Origin: B1 sp044370475
GTDB taxonomy: Bacteria; Bacteroidota; Bacteroidia; UKL13-3
Assembly: GCA_044370475.1 (NCBI GenBank)
Contig: JBILVK010000049.1
Coordinates: 1-22,003, forward strand
Direction: 5' to 3'
Length of the DNA stretch: 22,003 nucleotides
The notes under the pieces are model-generated. The model worked only from the letters and a program-made list of their open reading frames with translations, was not told the DNA's origin and made no database searches. The stretch's first letter is position 1, and every line of letters starts with the position of its first letter. Shown in pieces: positions 15,758 through 22,003 of the stretch. The translations under genes were made by a program, and so were the position numbers.

Positions 15758-18700
15758 TTATATATTTATAACATATTCATTTAGAGAAGATTTGTCTTCT
15801 AATTGCATCTTTTTCTTTAACCTATATTTGGTTTGTTCCACTCCATTAACCGTAATATTTAAAATGGAGGCTATTTCTCGGTTATTTAATTCTAAGCGTA
15901 AAAAGCAACATAACCTTAAATCGTTTGCGCTGATACCAGCATGCATTTTTTTGAGTTTGCCTACAAAATCTTTGTGCATCTCATCGAAATTAAATTGAAA
16001 TTGATCCCAGTAGTCTTCTTGGTTTATTTCATTGTTAATCTCTCTTATAACTTTTCGCACCTCTGATTGATTTTCTGCACTTAATTCAATTTTCTTAATT
16101 TTGTTTTTCAGGTCGTTTAGAAACTGATTTTTGTGAGCACTTTGTAAAAGGGAAACACTTAGGCGGGATTGTTTGGCTTCTACTTCTCTGGAAAGCTTTT
16201 CATTTCTAAGCGACAACAATTCTTGTTCTGTTCTTTTTGCCTCCACTTCTCGTTCGAGGTTTTGATTGCGAAGGTGAAGAATTTCTTTTTCAGCTTTTTT
16301 GGAATCGACTTCCTTTTCTAAGTTGTCGTTTTTTAGTTTTAAAATTTCTTGTTCGCGTTTTTCTGCCTGGAAGTTTCGCTCTAGGTTCTCATTTTGGAGC
16401 CTCAGAATTTCTTGTTCGGCACGTTTGGCCTGAATCTCATTTTCAAGATTTTCATTTCTTAGCTTGAGGATTTCTTGTTTGGATTTATCTGCTTGCAAAC
16501 GATAACGTGCTTTTTGTTGTTTCAACACATAATATATGCTTGCAATAATTAGCAGAATGCTGCATAAAATTAGGAACAAAACAAACCACCAAGTTTTCCA
16601 AAAAGGAGGATTTACCCAAATAGGAATGGTAAATTCATCACTCCATTGGCTATTTGGATTCAGCACTTTTACCTTTAATTTATAATGCCCAGGAGCTAAA
16701 CTCGAAAAGAAGGCACGATGCTCGCCGGCGTTCAATAAATTCCAATTGCGTTCAAATCCTTCCAATAAATAGGCAAAGCGTTTTTTGTTGAGGTTGGCTA
16801 AATCATTGGTCGTAAATTCAACTGCAATGGCCTTATCTGAGTATTCGAGGTGGATGATGGCATTTGCAGCATTGAGGTTTAGTGGTAAAATGGTTCTGTT
16901 GTTAGAATAGCCAATAGAAACAGCTTGGTTAAACACTTTTAGCCCAGAGAAAAGCACTTTTTGGTTTGGGAAAGTTTGAATTTCGGAAATGGGTTGAACC
17001 AATGATAGACCGCCAGTTCCGCCAAACATAATGTTACCGTTGCTTAATAAATAACTTGATTTGGGATTGTATTGGTTGTTGCTCAAATTTTCGTCGCTGC
17101 CAAAATCAATTAAGTTTAAGTTCGTCGGGTCAATCCGATGAAGGCCTCTTTGTGTGGTAATCCAAATAAACCCATTTTTGTCTTGAACAATGGAATGAAT
17201 AACATTGCTTGAAAGCCCATTTTCTATATTAATTACCCTTATGGTTTCAGTAATTGGGTTTAAAATGGAGAGTCCGTTAAACTCAGTTCCTATCCAAATA
17301 AGGCCATTTTTATCTTCAAAGATACACCTCAATTTGTTGCTGCTTAAGGCTTTGTTTATTGGGGTTTGGTGTTGGGTATAGCGCTTAAACTTCCCGGTTT
17401 CCAAATTTAATTTGTTCAAGCCTTTGTCCTCACTGGCTGCCCAAAGATATTTACCCGAATGGTCGAGCAGCACATCAACCAACTGAACGCTTGAAATGGA
17501 ATTGGGATCAAGTTTGTCGGGTTTATAGCTAATAAACTTTTTGGTGTTTTTATCAAAACTGCAGAGTCCACCGCCCAAGGTTGCTATCCATAAATTCCCT
17601 TCTTTGGTTACTTCAATGTCCCAAACATTGTTGTGCGAAATAGAACTGGTGTTGTTTGGGTTGTATTGATAGTTGGTAAAACTATTTTTTCGATAATTGT
17701 AAAAGCTTAAACCTCCTGCAAATGCTCCTATCCACAAAGCATCAGGTCCAGCTTTTTTAATGCAGGTAATGGCTTGAAAAGGGAAATTGCCATTACCCAC
17801 TTTTGCTGCGAAGAGTTGATGTGATTTTTTCTTAGGTTCTGCAACCAATAACCCTTCTCCATCAGTGCCAAGCCAAATTCTATTTTGTTCATCTTCTTCA
17901 ATAGTCAATACAGATTTTAGGGCTCCATTTTCATAACTGAATTCATTCATTTGAAAAGGCGACAAATTGCGGGAGTGTACATTGATACCTCCATTGAAAG
18001 TGCCCACCCACAGACTTCCCGATTGGTCGAACAACATTTGGTAAAGCGCGTTGGTATTTAGAGATTGGTATTGTTGTTTTGAACCAATAATAGCTTTAAA
18101 CCTATTTGTTAAGGGATCAAAATAATTTAAACCACCTCCATCGGTAGCCACCCAAACACGCTGGTTGGAGTCGAGTTCTACATCGGTTACCCTGTTGTTG
18201 CTCAATTTTTGGGCTGGTTCACTCCAGGTGGCATAATTAATAAACTGCTTACTTTTCAAGGAAAACTGATAGAGGCCACTTCCGCAAGTTCCTACCCATA
18301 AGTTTCCTTTTGAGTCAAGGCAAAGTGATTTTTCATAGCTATTTAACTGGTTGGCATCTTTGCTTAAATAATGTTCAACTGTTTTTGTTTTTGGATTGTA
18401 ACTGTGTAAACCAATCCCGGAAGTACCAATCCAAATTAGGCCTTTGTCGTCCTCCACCAAATCAAAAACGAAATCAGTCCAAAGCCTTAGGTTTTCTTGA
18501 TTAGGTAAAGTAGTTAAATGTGCAATGGATTTTCCTGAAGAGTCGATACCAATTAGGCCTTCGCCAGAAGTACCCAACCAGATATTTCCCTTGTGGTCTT
18601 CAAATATTTTTCTTACGCTGAGTGTTTTCCAATCAATATGGCTATCGGCACCAATATATTGTTTGATGATTCCGGTGCTTTTTTCAATAATGGTAATTCC

Positions 18701-19033
18701 AGCATCTTTGTGGCCCACCCAAATATTTCCGGTTCGGTCTTCAAGTAAGGAAAGAACGGTTGGGCCGGCCAAATCCTTGCCATCGAGGAAAACTTTAAAA
18801 TCGAAGCCATCGTATTTGTTGAGCCCATACCGTGTTCCAGCCCAAATAAATCCTTCTTTGTCTTGCAGCAAGGCATAAACGGTATTATGCGAGAGCCCAT
18901 TGTCGATGGTGAGGTGTCTAAATTTCGGATTGGCCATTAAGTTTTGTCCATCACATGGGAGTGATAACAAAAACAAATGAATCCAAATGAAAATTAAACC
19001 AAGTTTTCTCATTAAACTGCTATAAATAAGCAT
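15758..19033 (-). CDS. Membrane sensor-regulator: two propellers, Y_Y_Y domain, coiled coil, LuxR-like HTH
   Basis: A 1091-residue one-protein sensor and transcription factor, probably controlling the adjacent SusC-SusD locus. After a signal peptide come 14 two-component-regulator propeller repeats (pattern D-x-x-G-x-I-W-x-G-T-x-x-G-L), enough for two seven-bladed propellers. A Y_Y_Y domain (about 720-805) and one membrane span (about 816-837) follow. The cytoplasmic part has five near-perfect 21-residue repeats (853-957) predicted to form a coiled coil, then a LuxR/GerE-like helix-turn-helix (core N1050 to M1076). No histidine kinase or receiver motif exists, so it is not a classical hybrid two-component system. 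ATG 19033 is used; ATG 19012 (M8, M-R-K-L-G-L-I-F) would give a more ordinary signal peptide. It is divergent from the recombinase and ends 333 bp from susC. Confidence 0.92.
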   Translation of the reverse strand: MLIYSSLMRKLGLIFIWIHLFLLSLPCDGQNLMANPKFRHLTIDNGLSHNTVYALLQDKEGFIWAGTRYGLNKYDGFDFKVFLDGKDLAGPTVLSLLEDRTGNIWVGHKDAGITIIEKSTGIIKQYIGADSHIDWKTLSVRKIFEDHKGNIWLGTSGEGLIGIDSSGKSIAHLTTLPNQENLRLWTDFVFDLVEDDKGLIWIGTSGIGLHSYNPKTKTVEHYLSKDANQLNSYEKSLCLDSKGNLWVGTCGSGLYQFSLKSKQFINYATWSEPAQKLSNNRVTDVELDSNQRVWVATDGGGLNYFDPLTNRFKAIIGSKQQYQSLNTNALYQMLFDQSGSLWVGTFNGGINVHSRNLSPFQMNEFSYENGALKSVLTIEEDEQNRIWLGTDGEGLLVAEPKKKSHQLFAAKVGNGNFPFQAITCIKKAGPDALWIGAFAGGLSFYNYRKNSFTNYQYNPNNTSSISHNNVWDIEVTKEGNLWIATLGGGLCSFDKNTKKFISYKPDKLDPNSISSVQLVDVLLDHSGKYLWAASEDKGLNKLNLETGKFKRYTQHQTPINKALSSNKLRCIFEDKNGLIWIGTEFNGLSILNPITETIRVINIENGLSSNVIHSIVQDKNGFIWITTQRGLHRIDPTNLNLIDFGSDENLSNNQYNPKSSYLLSNGNIMFGGTGGLSLVQPISEIQTFPNQKVLFSGLKVFNQAVSIGYSNNRTILPLNLNAANAIIHLEYSDKAIAVEFTTNDLANLNKKRFAYLLEGFERNWNLLNAGEHRAFFSSLAPGHYKLKVKVLNPNSQWSDEFTIPIWVNPPFWKTWWFVLFLILCSILLIIASIYYVLKQQKARYRLQADKSKQEILKLRNENLENEIQAKRAEQEILRLQNENLERNFQAEKREQEILKLKNDNLEKEVDSKKAEKEILHLRNQNLEREVEAKRTEQELLSLRNEKLSREVEAKQSRLSVSLLQSAHKNQFLNDLKNKIKKIELSAENQSEVRKVIREINNEINQEDYWDQFQFNFDEMHKDFVGKLKKMHAGISANDLRLCCFLRLELNNREIASILNITVNGVEQTKYRLKKKMQLEDKSSLNEYVINI
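16163..16477 (-). repeat. Five 63-bp in-frame repeats (21-residue coiled-coil units)
   Basis: Residues 853-957 of the regulator are five head-to-tail units of exactly 21 residues, consensus Q-E-I-L-x-L-R-N-E-N-L-E-x-E-V-x-A-K-R-x-E. Twenty-one is three heptads, so register is kept in an uninterrupted coiled coil of about 105 residues. The unit boundaries are constant, with no insertions. Confidence 0.9.
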
Positions 19034-19124
19034 AGCAATTTATAAAAAAATTTGAAGCAGCAAAGCGTTTAGGTTTCAGATATAGATTTAACTTTAGCGA
19101 ATGATTGGATTACTTTGGTGTTTT

Positions 19125-19144
19125 GGTTCAAACCGGCTTGAACC
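19125..19144. repeat. 20-bp imperfect palindrome GGTTCAAACCGGCTTGAACC
   Basis: The sequence matches its own reverse complement at 18 of 20 positions and looks like two GGTT/AACC motifs fused end to end. It covers the stop codon of the small minus-strand frame at 19144-19221 and belongs to the same motif family as the repeats at 940, 985, 1030, 6782 and 19296. Confidence 0.6.
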
Positions 19145-19221
19145 TATTGCGCTGCGTTTACTTTTTGGTTAAATAGAAATGAGATGGCTGCTACGCCAAG
19201 CAAAACAAAAATAGACAACAT
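19144..19221 (-). pseudogene. Short membrane-protein-like frame, possible C-terminal remnant
   Basis: The minus-strand frame encodes 25 residues: M-L-S-I-F-V-L-L-G-V-A-A-I-S-F-L-F-N-Q-K-V-N-A-A-Q. Open sequence continues upstream in frame for six more codons (N-L-F-K-G included) to a stop. One strongly hydrophobic segment followed by a polar, basic tail is what the end of a polytopic transporter looks like, so this may be what remains of a deleted gene. It could equally be a genuine small membrane protein or chance. No start signal is seen. Confidence 0.25.
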
Positions 19222-19266
19222 GCCTTTAAACAAATTGGATTAACGCAAATAAATATGATGGAATAC

Positions 19267-19309
19267 ATTTTATAAATTATGCTTCATTTGTGATTGGTTC
19301 GGATCGAAA
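19267..19309. repeat. Dispersed 43-bp hairpin repeat, copy 2
   Basis: Second copy of the repeat at 6753-6795, same orientation relative to the window, about 12.5 kb away. Here the palindromic core has decayed to GGTTCGGATC (19296-19305) and is followed by nine A. It lies some 115 bp before the recombinase start. Confidence 0.7.
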
Positions 19310-19423
19310 AAAAAAGTGCTTTGGGTTTAAGAAAAATCTGGTTTATTGGATTTAATATGCGTTAAAATTTTCTATTGGCAAATGGGTTTAGCATCTTTGA
19401 AGTGAACACTAGAAAACAGCCTT

Positions 19424-21124
19424 ATGAAAATACTACCTATTGAAAAAAACGGAGAAAAAGCACTAAAAATTATCTTTCCGTACGACAAAGAAATCAACAT
19501 CAAATTACGAAAAATTGCGGGTGCGAAATGGAGTGATGAGGAGTACTCTTGGGTGGTGCCATATAGCGTGGAGACCTACGGAGAACTGCAATATAGGTTT
19601 CCAAATTTGGAGATTCATGGAGAGGCGGAATGGTTAAAATTACCTTCAAAAAAAATTGATTTAAGGGAGCAAAATTTGGGAGATTCTGTTTCAGTGGAGG
19701 TAATAAAGGAGGAAGATTTATTGGGGGCTCCATTGTTTAAAAAGCATGTTATAAAACCATTGGGTTGTGCAGACATTGTTGTTACGAGGGGGCATATATT
19801 TTTAAAATTTGATAAAGATGATAGGGATTATCAATTTGTAATTTCATTGCGATTTAGTTATTGGGACAAGCAAAAATTTTATTGGAAAATTCCAAATTAT
19901 GGCAAGAATTTGGAATTGATAAAGAGTCACTTTTACGGAAGAATTAATAGCTTTAGAATTGTTGAGATTGAGGAGGCAAATGAAAGAAAAGCCATTGGTT
20001 TCAATGAGTTTTTGGTGATAAAAAAGGGCAATGGTAGGTTGTATATTTATTTTGCATCCAATAAAGTATTGAATGGAGAGATTAAGAAATTTCCGTATTC
20101 TCATTGGAATAGGATGGAATCTTGTTGGAGTATACCGTTTGCAGAAAAATTTGTGGAAGAATTGAAGAAATTATCGGTGGCATTTGGTTTAAATTTTAAG
20201 CTAAGGGAGGAAGAAGAGGCTTTGGTAAAAAAGCAGAAAGCCTCGTTTTATGATATAGAAAACTATAAGGATTGTCCGACAGAGTATGTATTAAAACTGC
20301 GAGAGATGCGCTATAGTGACCATACTTTAAAGACCTATAAATCTATTTTTGAGGAGTTCATCAATTTTCATCCAGACTTGAGTTTGGCAGAGATTGACGA
20401 GACTAAGATTACCCCATTTTTGAGATTTTTGGTGATGGAGCGAAAGGTTTCTGTTTCGTTTCAAAACCAGGCGATAAATGCGATAAAATTTTACTTTGAG
20501 AAAGTGTTGGGAGGAGAGCGAGGCGTGTATGTGATAGACAGGCCAAGGACGGAGAAGAAATTGCCTGAGGTAATGAGTGAGGAAGAGATAACGAAACTAT
20601 TTTCTTCTTTAGAAAATTTAAAGCATAAAGCTATATTGATGTTAACCTATTCTGCAGGATTAAGGGTGGGTGAAGTAGTAAGGCTGGTTATAAAAGATAT
20701 CGATTCTAACAGAATGCAGATTAGGATACAGCAGGGCAAGGGAAAGAAGGACAGGTATACTATTTTATCGGTCACGATATTGGAATTGCTGCGTGATTAT
20801 TTTAAGTTTTATAAACCCCAAATATATTTGTTTGAAGGGGCAAAGGGCGTTCAATACTCCACACGCAGCATACAACAGATTATGCGAGATGCAGTGATAA
20901 AATCTGGCATTAAAAAGAATGTGAGCGTACATAGTTTGCGGCACAGTTTTGCCACGCATTTATTGGAGCATGGCACAGATTTGAGATATATACAAAGTCT
21001 GTTAGGTCACGACAGCAGCAAAACCACAGAGATTTACACCCACGTCACCACTAAGGGATTTGATCAGATTAAGAGTCCGCTAGACAATTTATTTTCAAAG
21101 GGAAGTGATGAAGCTACTAATTGA
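19424..21124 (+). CDS. Tyrosine recombinase with three N-terminal W-x6-W-x2-P modules
   Basis: A 566-residue XerC/D-like site-specific recombinase with an unusual 280-residue front. The catalytic set is complete: Arg414, Lys439, His503, Arg506, His529 and the nucleophile Tyr538. A SAM-like core-binding domain occupies about 285-370. Before it lie three modules with identical spacing, W36/W43/P46, W147/W154/P157 and W228/W235/P238. Each is preceded by a beta-hairpin-like stretch and followed by a helix; they resemble the HARP motif of SMARCAL1-type annealing helicases, which bind branched DNA (resemblance judged by eye). Such fronts occur on some Bacteroidota integrases from recall. Target sites are unknown. 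It is flanked by repeats, hicAB and an IS end, so the area looks like an accessory region. ATG 19424 is the first in-frame start. Confidence 0.93.
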   Translation: MKILPIEKNGEKALKIIFPYDKEINIKLRKIAGAKWSDEEYSWVVPYSVETYGELQYRFPNLEIHGEAEWLKLPSKKIDLREQNLGDSVSVEVIKEEDLLGAPLFKKHVIKPLGCADIVVTRGHIFLKFDKDDRDYQFVISLRFSYWDKQKFYWKIPNYGKNLELIKSHFYGRINSFRIVEIEEANERKAIGFNEFLVIKKGNGRLYIYFASNKVLNGEIKKFPYSHWNRMESCWSIPFAEKFVEELKKLSVAFGLNFKLREEEEALVKKQKASFYDIENYKDCPTEYVLKLREMRYSDHTLKTYKSIFEEFINFHPDLSLAEIDETKITPFLRFLVMERKVSVSFQNQAINAIKFYFEKVLGGERGVYVIDRPRTEKKLPEVMSEEEITKLFSSLENLKHKAILMLTYSAGLRVGEVVRLVIKDIDSNRMQIRIQQGKGKKDRYTILSVTILELLRDYFKFYKPQIYLFEGAKGVQYSTRSIQQIMRDAVIKSGIKKNVSVHSLRHSFATHLLEHGTDLRYIQSLLGHDSSKTTEIYTHVTTKGFDQIKSPLDNLFSKGSDEATN

Positions 21125-21196
21125 GAGGTGGGTGATAACTAACTAATGAATAGATTACTTAGCTTCCATAACAAAACTTATAACTATTAACTACTA

Positions 21197-21228
21197 TTTG
21201 AATTTAGGTAAATTATTATTTACCTTTG
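21197..21228 (+). promoter_or_regulatory. hicAB promoter (TTTG ... TACCTTTG)
   Basis: TTTG (21197-21200) and TACCTTTG (21221-21228) are 20 bases apart and both match the Bacteroidota -33/-7 consensus exactly. Only seven bases separate the -7 element from the hicA ATG at 21236, so transcription would start at or within a few bases of the start codon, giving a leaderless or nearly leaderless message. Confidence 0.7.
21206..21225. promoter_or_regulatory. Palindromic operator AGGTAAAT-tatt-ATTTACCT
   Basis: A perfect 8-bp inverted repeat with a 4-bp spacer lies between the -33 and -7 elements and covers half of the latter. This is where a HicB antitoxin with a C-terminal helix-turn-helix would be expected to repress its own operon. 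Confidence 0.65.
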
Positions 21229-21235
21229 AAAAGCC

Positions 21236-21421
21236 ATGAAATGCTCCGAATTATTCAGAATTCTTCAGAGGGAAGGATGGTATCCGGTATCGCAAAGCGG
21301 TTATCATGTCAAATTAAGACATGACCAAAAAGCTGGTGTGATTATTTTTCCGAACCATGGATCCCAAGAATTAGGAAAAGGATTGGAGAAGAAAATCCGG
21401 AAAGATGCAGGTATTAAATAG
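21236..21421 (+). CDS. hicA: HicA-type mRNA interferase toxin
   Basis: A 61-residue YcfA/HicA toxin, a small double-stranded-RNA-binding-like fold that cleaves mRNA and stops growth until neutralised by HicB. Family features present: K-C-S-E-L-F-R-I-L-Q-R-E-G-W at the N terminus, the S-G-Y-H24-V-K-L segment with the expected active-site histidine, and the ending L-G-K-G-L-E-K-K-I-R-K-D-A-G-I. Length is normal and nothing looks broken. The antitoxin gene starts 10 bp after its stop, the usual hicA-hicB order. The promoter suggests a leaderless message, so translation may depend directly on the ATG. Confidence 0.93.
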   Translation: MKCSELFRILQREGWYPVSQSGYHVKLRHDQKAGVIIFPNHGSQELGKGLEKKIRKDAGIK

Positions 21422-21431
21422 GTAAAAAAAC

Positions 21432-21827
21432 ATGAAAGCGAGCAAAAAAAAAATTAGGTTAATTGTGGAGAAGACGAAAACTGGATTTTCTGTATATTCG
21501 GAAGAATATCCAATTTTTTCAACGGGTAAAACCATAACACAACTTATGGATAACAGTCTTGAGGCATGTAATTTATATTTTAATGAGCAAGGTAAACTGA
21601 TAACAATCGATCAATTGAAATTAGAAATTGATTTCAAGCAATTTTTCCAATATTACAGGGTAATTAATTCAAAGTTTCTTGCTGAAAAAATTGGGATGAA
21701 TCCAACTTTGCTATCACAATATGTACAAGGGCATAAAAAGCCATCTGAAATCCAAACCTCAAAAATTTTGGAGGGCATACATCAAATAGGGAAAGAACTA
21801 AGCGAAATAGACCTTATATACAGGTAG
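21432..21827 (+). CDS. hicB: HicB-type antitoxin with C-terminal HTH
   Basis: A 131-residue antitoxin: a degenerate RNase H-like N-terminal half (about 7-65, with G-F-S-V-Y-S-E-E-Y-P and T-I-T-Q-L-M-D-N-S-L-E-A) that caps the toxin, and a XRE-like helix-turn-helix in the second half (S-K-F-L-A-E-K-I-G-M-N-P-T-L-L-S-Q-Y-V-Q-G). It would repress the operon through the palindrome at 21206-21225. The pairing with hicA and the 10-bp gap make the assignment firm. Such pairs commonly stabilise accessory DNA; here it sits between a recombinase and an insertion sequence. Confidence 0.9.
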   Translation: MKASKKKIRLIVEKTKTGFSVYSEEYPIFSTGKTITQLMDNSLEACNLYFNEQGKLITIDQLKLEIDFKQFFQYYRVINSKFLAEKIGMNPTLLSQYVQGHKKPSEIQTSKILEGIHQIGKELSEIDLIYR

Positions 21828-21864
21828 GTTTAAGGGATTTATTAATTTGAAAGCCAATTTATTA

Positions 21865-21892
21865 GACACTTTTCTTCACTAGTGTCCCGTTT
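21865..21892. mobile_element. Probable insertion-sequence end (CACTAGTGTCCCGTTT)
   Basis: CACTAGTGTCCCGTTTAAAT lies immediately outside the transposase stop codon (21896-21898), where the terminal inverted repeat of an IS is expected. GACACT (21865-21870) and AGTGTC (21881-21886) form a short inverted repeat across the proposed boundary. The other end and the target duplication lie outside the window, so the exact edge is not determined. Confidence 0.4.
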
Positions 21893-21895
21893 AAA

Positions 21896-22003
21896 TTAAA
21901 AGATTTTCAGTTGATTACATAATTGTTCTTTGATTTCTTGATCATAAGGTTTTTTAAGAAGGTCTTGAATTGATGTTTTATCAAGCAAAGATGCTCCTAA
22001 AAT
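21896..22003 (-). CDS. IS transposase, C-terminal fragment (runs off window)
   Basis: On the minus strand the frame is open from the window edge to a TAA at 21898-21896 and gives 35 residues. It contains G-A-S-L-L-D-K-T-S-I-Q-D-L-L and ends N-Q-L-K-I-F. Short D-K-T-x-x-x-x-L-L endings like this close several IS4-superfamily DDE transposases of Bacteroidota (from recall), and the terminal-repeat-like sequence directly after the stop supports this. The catalytic domain lies outside the window, so family is uncertain. Confidence 0.5.
   Translation of the reverse strand: MLGASLLDKTSIQDLLKKPYDQEIKEQLCNQLKIF

Larger units (their letters stand above)
19034..19423. other. Gene-poor stretch between regulator and recombinase
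   Basis: This 390-bp gap holds a 20-bp imperfect palindrome (19125-19144), a tiny membrane-type frame on the minus strand (19144-19221), and a copy of the dispersed hairpin repeat (19267-19309). The last lies between TTAACGCA (19240-19247) and TGCGTTAA (19358-19365), inverted arms that extend imperfectly by several more bases. No confident promoter for the recombinase is visible; CATCTTTG ending near 19402 is a one-mismatch -7 element. Confidence 0.6.

Noticed and set aside
18525..18878. 117-residue plus-strand frame within the regulator gene
   Set aside because: It lies antisense to strongly conserved propeller repeats, and its periodic pattern (I-F-P-x-R-S) simply mirrors those repeats.
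15758..19033. Hybrid two-component system (HTCS) regulator
   Set aside because: Propeller and Y_Y_Y domains fit, but there is no histidine kinase H-box, ATP-binding motif or receiver domain between the membrane span and the HTH.
19424..20270. Recombinase front end as a separate gene fused by error
   Set aside because: The frame is continuous with no stop or shift, three modules have identical spacing, and similar fronts exist on other Bacteroidota integrases as far as I recall.
21125..21235. attachment site for the recombinase downstream of its gene
   Set aside because: No copy of the repeats found upstream, and no tRNA end or direct repeat, could be found in this stretch.

Overview
The window looks like a chromosomal segment of a Bacteroidota bacterium with low GC (roughly 38% by impression). 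The reasons are a SusC/SusD pair, a C-terminal type IX secretion sorting domain, promoters of the TAnnTTTG type, weak or absent Shine-Dalgarno sequences, and a hybrid-like propeller sensor regulator. Order or family cannot be fixed from the sequence alone.

Layout. Positions 1-903 hold the 3' part of a dihydroorotase gene (+). It converges on a minus-strand block read from 5274 down to 1045: a metallophosphoesterase, a GT-B glycosyltransferase (4-bp overlap), a cytoplasmic GH1 beta-glucosidase (15 bp away) and a TerC-family membrane protein. Positions 5275-6302 form a 1-kb gene-free stretch packed with four kinds of short repeat, including a 131-bp tandem unit that folds into a nested hairpin and is flanked by matching inverted repeats. 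A small stand-alone GyrI-like protein (6303-6761, +) follows.

Positions 6834-15424 (-) are a polysaccharide utilisation locus: SusC, SusD, a two-domain starch/glycogen-binding-like protein carrying a T9SS tail, then (behind a strong intrinsic terminator) two GH30 glycosidases, one a probable lipoprotein and one with an ordinary signal peptide. The next gene (15758-19033, -) is the likely sensor-regulator: 14 propeller repeats, a Y_Y_Y domain, one membrane span, a striking five-fold 21-residue coiled-coil repeat, and a LuxR-like helix-turn-helix with no kinase domain. The inferred substrate is a beta-glucan (GH30 family precedent, possibly beta-1,6-linked). Oligosaccharides would enter through SusC and be trimmed by the GH30 enzymes in the periplasm or at the outer membrane. 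The GH1 enzyme may finish the job in the cytoplasm.

Positions 19034-22003 are an accessory segment: a gene-poor stretch with a dispersed hairpin repeat and a possible remnant of a membrane protein, a tyrosine recombinase with three unusual W-x6-W-x2-P modules before its catalytic domain, a hicAB toxin-antitoxin pair with a clear promoter and operator, and the 3' end of an IS transposase that runs off the window. The best candidates for something undescribed are the recombinase with its tryptophan modules, together with the family of short GGTT/AACCGAA hairpins scattered in the intergenic regions, and the composite 131-bp repeat locus at 5.5-6.0 kb.
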